A DNA stretch of 6,332 bases. Origin: JBDSEG01 sp039920165 (lineage in GTDB: Bacteria > Pseudomonadota > Gammaproteobacteria > Burkholderiales > Burkholderiaceae_C). Made by a program: the position numbers and the translations under genes. Under the pieces are notes generated by a model. It searched no databases. It was not told the DNA's origin and was given only the letters and a program-made list of their open reading frames with translations. Location of the stretch: positions 1 through 6,332 of the forward strand of contig JBDSEG010000414.1 in NCBI GenBank assembly GCA_039920165.1, written 5' to 3'. Each line of letters starts with the position of its first letter. Position 1 is the first letter of the stretch. Below are positions 1 through 5,668 of this stretch, piece by piece.

Positions 1-517
1 TCATCGAGATCGCCTTCAGGAGCGAGCCCGAGGCCAGCACCACCGCGCCGATCAGGCCGAGCACCATGAGAGAGAAGTACTCGGCCGGGCCGAACTTGAA
101 CGCGAGTTCGGTCAGCGGGGGCGCGAAGGCGGCGATGACGATGGTACCGACGCAACCGGCAAAAAACGACCCGAGGCCGGCCGCCGCGAGCGCCGAGCCG
201 GCGCGGCCCTGGCGCGCCATCTGGTAGCCATCGATCGCGGTCACGACCGACGACGATTCGCCGGGAACGTTGATCAGGATCGCGGTCGTCGAGCCGCCGT
301 ACTGCGCGCCGTAATAGATGCCGGCCAGCATGATGAGCGCGGGCGTGGCGTCGAGCGCGTAGATCGACGGCAGCAGCATCGCGATCGTCGCGACCGGCCC
401 CAGCCCGGGCAGCACGCCGATCAGCGTGCCGAGCACCGAGCCGAAAAAAGCATACATCAGGTTCTGCAGGGTGAACGCCACCCCGAAGCCGAGCGCGAGG
501 TTGTTGAGCAATTCCAT
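1..517 (-). CDS. tctA: Tripartite tricarboxylate transporter permease TctA, N-terminal part (cut by left edge)
   Basis: The large integral membrane subunit of a TTT-family secondary transporter, which imports carboxylates with TctB and a periplasmic TctC binding protein. About 172 codons are visible from the ATG at 517, and the rest lies beyond the left edge (the family is usually about 500 residues). The translation begins MELLNNLALGFGVAF and carries the family hallmark GTLIGVLPGLGP near residues 30-41, followed by the conserved stretch YYGAQYGGSTTAILINVPGE. Several hydrophobic segments follow, including one around SFFAGCVGTIVIAAF. It starts 30 nt after the tctB stop, so the two are probably cotranscribed. 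The region before the ATG has only a weak purine-rich site (AGAG), which fits translational coupling to tctB. The family call is firm. The substrate cannot be read from the sequence. Confidence 0.95.
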   Translation of the reverse strand, partial: MELLNNLALGFGVAFTLQNLMYAFFGSVLGTLIGVLPGLGPVATIAMLLPSIYALDATPALIMLAGIYYGAQYGGSTTAILINVPGESSSVVTAIDGYQMARQGRAGSALAAAGLGSFFAGCVGTIVIAAFAPPLTELAFKFGPAEYFSLMVLGLIGAVVLASGSLLKAISM

Positions 518-547
518 GGTGTGAGTCTCTGCGGAAGGTGGCGGCGC

Positions 548-1012
548 TCAGGTGGCCATGAAGCTCGGCAGCAGCGGGATCGTCAGGCCGAGGCCCTTGA
601 TGAAGATGAGCCACGAAAACGCAGTCAGAACGACCGAACTCACGATCACGCCGATCCAGCCGAATTCGTCGCCAGCGAAGCTCACCATGATGATGAGGAC
701 GGGGATCGTGATGAACATCCCCAGCCGCGGCAGGAGGATCGCGAACACCACGATCGCAGCGACGATCACGATCAGCGGGCGCCAGGCGATATCGCCGATC
801 GGCTCGCCGTCTTCGGTCTCGATGGTGAGCGACTCGAACAGCACGATCGCGCCCATGATGGTGAGGATGACGCTCAGGATGAGCGGAAAGTAGCCGGCGC
901 CAGGACGCGCCGAGGTTCCCATCGAATAGTTGGTCGCACCGACCGCGAACGCGGCGCCGACCACCAGAAACATCAGGCCCGACCAGAAATCGCGCTGGCT
1001 TTTGATCTTCAT
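548..1012 (-). CDS. tctB: Tripartite tricarboxylate transporter small membrane subunit TctB
   Basis: The small, poorly conserved membrane subunit of the TTT transporter, partner of TctA. With the ATG at 1012 it has 154 residues, normal for the family. I chose this start because GGAG lies 7 nt upstream. An in-frame TTG at 1030 would add six residues but has no better site. The hydrophobic pattern is typical: a first membrane segment around residues 10-26, the motif AGYFP (39-43) leading into a second at 42-60, an acidic loop (64-74, TEDGEP), two close segments at about 79-111 broken by a short PRLG turn, and a last at about 119-138. It is recognised by this layout and by the adjoining tctA, since TctB sequence itself diverges fast. 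The expected neighbour tctC is absent: the next gene upstream is an unrelated ATPase. Confidence 0.93.
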   Translation of the reverse strand: MKIKSQRDFWSGLMFLVVGAAFAVGATNYSMGTSARPGAGYFPLILSVILTIMGAIVLFESLTIETEDGEPIGDIAWRPLIVIVAAIVVFAILLPRLGMFITIPVLIIMVSFAGDEFGWIGVIVSSVVLTAFSWLIFIKGLGLTIPLLPSFMAT

Positions 1013-1081
1013 CGCTGCACTCCATCCCAAGACTCTCGTCGGGCGCGATTCTATGCACCCGCCCCTGCGAGCCGTGTCTGG

Positions 1082-1111
1082 TTTATACGTAGCTTCGCCG
1101 CCTCAATTCAA
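1082..1111 (-). promoter_or_regulatory. Candidate sigma70 promoter for tctBA
   Basis: On the minus strand, TTGAAT (positions 1111-1106; four of six match TTGACA) is followed after 18 nt by TATAAA (1087-1082; five of six match TATAAT). Transcription would start near 1075, leaving a leader of about 63 nt before the tctB ATG. The -35 element overlaps the stop codon of the preceding ATPase gene, and the -10 lies in an AT-richer pocket of otherwise GC-rich DNA. This is a pattern match only. A second -10-like TAGAAT (minus strand) occurs nearer tctB but has no acceptable -35. Confidence 0.4.
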
Positions 1112-2889
1112 TGCCAAGCGGGTGTGGCCCGCAAGACCTCATCGACCGTCGTCACGCCTTCGGCAACTTTCATCGCACCGGCCAGGCGCAGCGGCAGCAA
1201 GCCGTCCTTGACCGCCTGCGCGCGCAGCCCCGCGCCGTCCGGCACGGGGTGGATAAAAACTTGCGCCGCATCGCCGACGCTGAGCAGTTCGTACAGCCCG
1301 GCGCGCCCGCGAAAGCCGGTCATGCGGCATTCGAGGCAGCCGACCGGACGGTAGGCCTTGACGCCACCGTTCATGCGCCACGGTGCGATCAGCTCGTGCA
1401 GGCTCTCGCGCGTGACGGCCGGGTCAGGCTGCTTGCAGGCCGGGCACAGCGTGCGCACCAGGCGCTGCGCGAGCACGCCCACCACCGTCGCGCCGATCAG
1501 GTAAGGCGCGACCCCCAGATCGACCAGCCGCGTGATCGCCGCGGCCGCGTCGTTCGTATGCAGGGTGCTGAAGACGAGGTGGCCGGTGAGCGCGGCCTGG
1601 ATCGCCATCTCGGCGGTCGCGAGGTCGCGGATCTCGCCGACCATGATGATGTCCGGGTCCTGCCGCATCAACGCTCGCAGCCCCTCGGCAAAGCCGAGGT
1701 CGAGCGCGACCTGCACCTGTGTCTGGTTGAAGGCCGGCTGGATCATCTCGATCGGATCTTCGATGGTGCAGACATTGACCTCGTCGGTCGCCAGGCGGCG
1801 CAGCGTCGAGTAAAGCGTCGTCGTCTTGCCCGAGCCGGTCGGTCCGGTGACGAGGACGATGCCGTGCGGCTTGGCGACCAGTTCCTCCCAGCGCTTGCCG
1901 TCGTGGCTGCCGAAGCCGAGCTGGTCGAGCGCCTTCAGCGCGGTATCGGGGTCGAAGATGCGCATCACCATCTTCTCGCCGAAGGCGGTCGGCAGGGTCG
2001 ACAGCCGCATCTCGACCTCGTCACCGTCCGGATTGCGAGTCTTGATGCGGCCGTCGAGGGGGCGCCGCTTCTCGACCACGTCCATCCGGCCGAGAAGCTT
2101 GATGCGGGCGATCATCGCGCCCATCACGCCGGGCGGCAGCTGGTAGACGGTATGCATCACGCCGTCGATGCGAAAGCGGATCACGCTGCGCTCGCGCCGC
2201 GGCTCGAGGTGGATGTCGGAAGCGCGCTGGTCGAAGGCGTACTGCCACAGCCAGTCGACCACCTGGACCACGCCCTGGTCGTTGGCATCGAGCTGCTTGG
2301 TGGTCTTGCCGAGCTCGACCAGCTGCTCGAAGCTCGCCAGCGCCGAGCCCTCGCCGATCTTGGTCGCATTGCGCACCGAGCGCGCGAGCGTATAGAACTC
2401 GGTCGTATAGCGCGCTAGCTCGGGCGGGCTCGCGACGACGATGCGCACGCTCTTGCGCGCATGCGCCTCGATCTCGGGCACCCAGCCCAGATCGAAGGGC
2501 TCGCAGGTCGCGATCGTGACCTCGGTCAGGCCGACGGTCAGCGGCAGTGCCCGGCGCCGCTCGGCGTAGGTGATCGACATGATTTCGGTGACCCGGCCGA
2601 CGTCGACCCGCAGCGGGTCGATGCGCAGGTACGGCAGCGCGCAGCGGCCGCCCAGCCACTCGGTGAGCGCCTCGATATCGAGCGTCCGGTTGGTGCCCTG
2701 GCGCGGCAGGTTGACGCCGGCGATGCGCACCAGCGGATGCTGTGCGCTCGCGCCGCCGGCAAAACGGCGCGCGGTCTGCTCGGCGTCCTCGACGCTGATC
2801 CAGCCGTCCTCGCGCAGCCACTGCAGCAGCATTCCCGCATCGAGCTTGCCGGCGTGTCTTGCGGAACGGGCGGCGGTGGCAGCTTTCAT
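1108..2889 (-). CDS. GspE/PulE-family secretion/pilus assembly ATPase
   Basis: A hexameric cytoplasmic ATPase of the kind that drives type II secretion (GspE) or type IV pilus extension (PilB). With the ATG at 2889 it has 593 residues. A poorly conserved N-terminal part includes a MshEN/GspE-N-like region (roughly 20-170). The core follows: ASDIHLEP (223-230), Walker A GPTGSGKT ending at K355-T356, the Walker B region RQDPDIIMVGEIRD (D413, E419), the His box STLHTND (H444), and the zinc-binding tetracysteine C482-x2-C485 with C518-x2-C521. All catalytic elements are present, so it should be active. The start is uncertain: a GTG at 2973, directly after the upstream TGA, would add 28 residues (621 in all), and neither start has a good ribosome-binding site. 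The added residues do not look like a conserved domain. No gsp or pil partner gene is in the window, so secretion versus pilus cannot be decided. Confidence 0.93.
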   Translation of the reverse strand: MKAATAARSARHAGKLDAGMLLQWLREDGWISVEDAEQTARRFAGGASAQHPLVRIAGVNLPRQGTNRTLDIEALTEWLGGRCALPYLRIDPLRVDVGRVTEIMSITYAERRRALPLTVGLTEVTIATCEPFDLGWVPEIEAHARKSVRIVVASPPELARYTTEFYTLARSVRNATKIGEGSALASFEQLVELGKTTKQLDANDQGVVQVVDWLWQYAFDQRASDIHLEPRRERSVIRFRIDGVMHTVYQLPPGVMGAMIARIKLLGRMDVVEKRRPLDGRIKTRNPDGDEVEMRLSTLPTAFGEKMVMRIFDPDTALKALDQLGFGSHDGKRWEELVAKPHGIVLVTGPTGSGKTTTLYSTLRRLATDEVNVCTIEDPIEMIQPAFNQTQVQVALDLGFAEGLRALMRQDPDIIMVGEIRDLATAEMAIQAALTGHLVFSTLHTNDAAAAITRLVDLGVAPYLIGATVVGVLAQRLVRTLCPACKQPDPAVTRESLHELIAPWRMNGGVKAYRPVGCLECRMTGFRGRAGLYELLSVGDAAQVFIHPVPDGAGLRAQAVKDGLLPLRLAGAMKVAEGVTTVDEVLRATPAWH

Positions 2890-2973
2890 GCGCGAGGTCG
2901 GCCCAGGCTGGATGCGGGGTCCGATGTTATCCGTGCGTCGGACGCTGGATCGCGCGAGCTCCGACCCCGCCAC

Positions 2974-3888
2974 TCACGCCGCCAGCGTGATTCCGGCCTC
3001 AGCGACCCGCGCACGCACGAAAGTTTCGAGCGGCGTCAGGCGCAGCGCCGGGTAAGCGCGCTGCAGCGCGGCGCTGTCGAAGGTCTCGTCGAACGCATCG
3101 TCCGGGAGGCCGAGCATCCGCATCAGGCGCGCGACCCCCGGATGCAGCGGCGCCGCGACGCGCGAGAGCAACCGCGCCACCGATGCCGGCAGGTGCGAGA
3201 TGCGCGGCGCGATGCCGGCCAGCCTCGCATACAGCTCGGCCACCTCGTTGTTGCTGAAGTTGCCCGGGCCGCCAATCTCGATGACCGACCCCGGCATGGG
3301 CTCGGCGGTGAGCGCCAGCACAGCGAACCGGGCGACGTCGTCGCCGGCGACGAAGTTGCGCTTCTTTGTTCCGGTGCCGATCAGCTTCGCCTGCCCCTTG
3401 TCGAGCAGCGTCTTTCCATTGAAGGTGTGGACATGGTGCTCCATGAAGGCGGTGGGCCGCAGGATCACATGCGCCAGCCCGCTGCGCTGCAGGTGCTGCT
3501 CGATCGAATGCTTGGTCCGGAAGAAATCGACCGGATGTTCGGCGTCCGCGCCGTGCACCGAGGTATAGACGAAGCGCTGCACGCCCGCATCGCACGCCGC
3601 GTCGATCAGCGCGCGATGGCCCGCGTCGTCGACCCGGTCCGAGCGGTAGCGCCCGCGGCCCAGCATCGCGTGCGCTGCGGCAAGCACGCGGTCGACGCCG
3701 GCACAGGCCTTAGTCAGCGAGGCGTGATCGATCAGGTCGCCGGCGACGACCTCGGCGCCCTGCGCCGCCAGGTCGGCGGCTCGTTCCCGCGAGCGCGTCA
3801 TCGCGCGCACCGCGACCCCTTGTGCGAGCAGACGCCGCGCGGTCGCGCGCCCGAGGACGCCGGTGGCGCCGACAACCAGGATTTTCAT
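2974..3888 (-). CDS. NmrA-like atypical SDR, NAD(P)-binding protein
   Basis: A 304-residue Rossmann-fold protein of the atypical short-chain dehydrogenase group (NmrA / NDUFA9-like, often annotated complex I NDUFA9 subunit family or NAD(P)H-binding protein). The N-terminus has the dinucleotide motif GATGVLG (7-13). The second strand ends in MTR (R32) with no acidic residue, which favours NADP(H). GDL (50-52) is the usual adenine-side contact. The catalytic Tyr of classical SDRs is replaced: the expected YxxxK reads FFRTK, keeping Lys but with Phe at the Tyr position. ILRPTAFMEH and the C-terminal substrate-side segment are typical of the NmrA group. It may therefore sense or bind nucleotides rather than reduce a substrate; that is an inference. 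The ATG at 3888 is well supported by a perfect AGGAGG 9 nt upstream. Its TGA directly abuts a possible GTG start of the downstream ATPase. Confidence 0.9.
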   Translation of the reverse strand: MKILVVGATGVLGRATARRLLAQGVAVRAMTRSRERAADLAAQGAEVVAGDLIDHASLTKACAGVDRVLAAAHAMLGRGRYRSDRVDDAGHRALIDAACDAGVQRFVYTSVHGADAEHPVDFFRTKHSIEQHLQRSGLAHVILRPTAFMEHHVHTFNGKTLLDKGQAKLIGTGTKKRNFVAGDDVARFAVLALTAEPMPGSVIEIGGPGNFSNNEVAELYARLAGIAPRISHLPASVARLLSRVAAPLHPGVARLMRMLGLPDDAFDETFDSAALQRAYPALRLTPLETFVRARVAEAGITLAA

Positions 3889-3897
3889 CGCGTGAGT

Positions 3898-3903
3898 CCT
3901 CCT
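3898..3903 (-). promoter_or_regulatory. Strong ribosome-binding site for the NmrA-like gene
   Basis: The minus strand reads AGGAGG, a full Shine-Dalgarno match, 9 nt before the ATG at 3888. It fixes that start and is the strongest such site in the window. It suggests this gene is translated efficiently and independently of the gene 67 nt upstream. Confidence 0.75.
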
Positions 3904-3955
3904 GCGTGCGCGTCACGTCTCCTGGCGCCGTTGAACGAATTCTGGCCCGATGCGT

Positions 3956-4717
3956 TCAAACCGCCAAAGCTCGCATCATGCGCAGCCATTTTCGGGCCGG
4001 CAGCGCGAAGCGCCTCTCGATCGCCTCGGCGCGCAGCGCCAGCGTCGCGCGGTCGGGCCAGGGCGCATCTTTCAGGGCCACCACGATGGTGTTGCCCTCT
4101 TTCGTCGGCCGCAGGCTGCGGGTCTGCGCCGCGCCGAAGGCGCCGGCGATGCGCGCGGCGCTGCGCTCGACGCTCGCGTCGCGGCCGAACAGGTTGACCG
4201 TCATCACGCCGTCGTCGGCGAGCAGGCGGTGGCAGTCGCGATAGAACTCGGCGCTGTCGAGCACCGGGCTCGCGGCGTCGTGGTCGTACAGGTCGACGCA
4301 CAGCGCCTGCACCGATTCGCTGCGGGCCGGATCGGCGACATAGTCCGCGGCGTCCTGCTCGAGCACGCTGCAGCGAGGCGACTGCGCCGGCAGGTGAAAC
4401 CACAGCCGGCAGGCGTCGATCACGCTCGGGTTCAGCTCGACCGCGGTGCAGCGCATGCGCAAAGTGCTGTGGCAAAAGCGCGTGATCGCGGCCGCGCCCA
4501 GGCCGAGCTGCACTGCGTGGCCGCGCGTCAGTTGCGCGGGCGGGCGCAGCAGCAGCCAGACCATCATCCGCTGGACATATTCGAGCTCGAGCGCGAGCGA
4601 CTTGCGGATCCGCATGGCGCCCTGCACCCACGGTGTTCCCAGGTGCAGATAACGCACGCCATCGGCCTCGGAGAGGGTGACCGGCGCCAGTTCGACCGGT
4701 CGCGGGCGGCGCGTCAT
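3956..4717 (-). CDS. Spermidine synthase-like SAM-dependent transferase (PABMT fold)
   Basis: A 253-residue protein with the Rossmann methyltransferase-like fold of polyamine aminopropyltransferases (SpeE family). The N-terminal part (20-52) resembles the substrate-entry region of SpeE, with DGVRYLHLG and LELEYVQRMM. Cofactor-binding motif I reads QLGLGAAAITR (70-80) in place of the GGGDGG of true spermidine synthases. E94 in AVELNP would contact the ribose. D122 in EQDAADYV would contact the adenine. DLYD (142-145) keeps the DxxD spacing of the catalytic loop, but the following PxGP is lost. Genes of this type are commonly labelled spermidine synthase, yet the changed glycine loop makes aminopropyl transfer doubtful, and a methyltransferase or another role is possible. 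The start at 4717 has a modest GAGAA site upstream. It lies 24 nt after the tatD stop, so cotranscription is likely. No speD or speA/C gene is nearby. Confidence 0.82.
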   Translation of the reverse strand: MTRRPRPVELAPVTLSEADGVRYLHLGTPWVQGAMRIRKSLALELEYVQRMMVWLLLRPPAQLTRGHAVQLGLGAAAITRFCHSTLRMRCTAVELNPSVIDACRLWFHLPAQSPRCSVLEQDAADYVADPARSESVQALCVDLYDHDAASPVLDSAEFYRDCHRLLADDGVMTVNLFGRDASVERSAARIAGAFGAAQTRSLRPTKEGNTIVVALKDAPWPDRATLALRAEAIERRFALPARKWLRMMRALAV

Positions 4718-4741
4718 GCCGACGTTCTCAATTCGAATGCC

Positions 4742-5536
4742 TCACGGCAGCGCCAGGACCGCGCGCGCATTCGCGCCAGTGCTGGCTGCCAGCGCCGTTA
4801 ACGTCACGCCGCGCAACTGCGCGAGCACTTCGGCGATGCGCGGCAGTTCGGCCGGCTCGTTGCGCATTGTCGCGCCGGCCGCGCGCTGCGTCGCGCTGCG
4901 GTAAAGCCACTGCGGCGGGATATCGGGCGCGTCAGTCTCGAGCACGATCGCATCGTCCGGCAGCGCCTGCGCGAGGCGGCGGATCTGCAGCGCACGGTCG
5001 AAGGTCAGGTTGCCGCCAAAGCCGAGCTTGCAGCCGAGTTCGAGAAAGGCCTGCGCCTGCTGCTCGCTGCCGTTGAAGGCGTGGGCGATGCCGCGCACCG
5101 GCGTGCGGCGCAACTGCTTGAGAACCGCATCGACCGAACGCCGCACGTGCAGGATGACCGGCAGGCCGAACTCGCGCGCCAGGGCGAGTTGGTGAACGTA
5201 GAAAAGCTCCTGGCGTGTGCGGTCGCCGGGAATGAAATGGTCGAGGCCGATCTCGCCCACCGCGACCAGCCGCGGATCGTCGCGCTGCGCCGCGAGGGCG
5301 TCACGCAGACGTTCCAGATCAGCCGGCGCCGCGGCGTCCACGCACAGCGGGTGGATGCCCAGCGCATAGCTCAGGCCGTGCGCGTGGGCCAGCGTGCGCA
5401 CGGTTTCGAAATTTCTGGCGTTGATCGCCGGCAGCACGATCTGCGCCACGCCCGCCGCGCCGGCGCGATCGACGACCTCCCCTCGGTCGGCGTCGAACTC
5501 GGCGGCGTCGAGATGGCAATGGGTATCTATCCACAT
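4742..5536 (-). CDS. TatD-family metal-dependent hydrolase (deoxyribonuclease)
   Basis: A 264-residue TIM-barrel hydrolase of the TatD family, two-metal phosphoesterases; E. coli members are 3'-5' DNases acting in DNA repair and turnover. All metal ligands are in place: DTHCHLD (H6 and H8), GIHP (60-63), AVGEIGLDH with E95, ILHVR with H130, AHAFNGS with H152, and LETDAPDIPP with D202. Length and motif order are normal. From memory the layout resembles E. coli YjjV more than TatD itself, so I give no symbol. The ATG at 5536 immediately precedes the metal motif, as in family members; the Shine-Dalgarno is weak (GAG). It is the first gene of the minus-strand cluster and lies 132 bp from a divergent protease gene. 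The spermidine-synthase-like gene follows 24 nt after its stop. Confidence 0.95.
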   Translation of the reverse strand: MWIDTHCHLDAAEFDADRGEVVDRAGAAGVAQIVLPAINARNFETVRTLAHAHGLSYALGIHPLCVDAAAPADLERLRDALAAQRDDPRLVAVGEIGLDHFIPGDRTRQELFYVHQLALAREFGLPVILHVRRSVDAVLKQLRRTPVRGIAHAFNGSEQQAQAFLELGCKLGFGGNLTFDRALQIRRLAQALPDDAIVLETDAPDIPPQWLYRSATQRAAGATMRNEPAELPRIAEVLAQLRGVTLTALAASTGANARAVLALP

Positions 5537-5668
5537 CGCTCGATCATGCCGCAGCGAGACAGGACAAACGCGCCGTGCTACCGTGCAGCGACGGCGCGGC
5601 GAGGGGGCTGGGGACGGTCTTGCAAGGCGCCGGCAACCGCATTGCCAGCCGCGATCGAAAGGTCAGCC
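5537..5668. promoter_or_regulatory. Divergent intergenic region between tatD-family gene and HtrA-like protease
   Basis: These 132 bp separate two genes transcribed away from each other and so must hold both promoters, unless one lies inside a gene. I see no convincing -35/-10 pair on either strand. The only structure is a short palindrome, GGCAA-CCGCA-TTGCC at 5632-5646, 22 bp before the protease ATG, and a GGCTGG/CCAGCC inverted repeat (5606-5611 with 5645-5650). Either could be an operator or leader hairpin, but such short repeats are expected by chance in GC-rich DNA. Confidence 0.4.

Noticed and set aside
1035..1070. A GGGCG / CGCCC inverted repeat between tctB and the ATPase gene as a terminator
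   Set aside because: The stem is only 5 bp with a loop of about 14 nt and no T run on either strand.
521..1354. A 277-codon plus-strand frame across tctB
   Set aside because: It is the antisense of tctB and the end of the ATPase gene; the product is Asp/His/Arg-rich low-complexity sequence without a family match.
3889..3925. A CGTGA / TCACG pair flanking the AGGAGG site, possibly hiding the ribosome-binding site
   Set aside because: The stem is five base pairs with a 17-nt loop and cannot be extended; likely chance in this base composition.
2461..4197. A 578-codon open frame on the plus strand, and a 435-codon one at 1111-2418
   Set aside because: Both lie opposite the ATPase, NmrA-like and transferase genes, whose motifs are unmistakable. 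Their translations are rich in Arg, Ala, Gly and His with no recognisable domain, as expected for antisense frames in GC-rich DNA.
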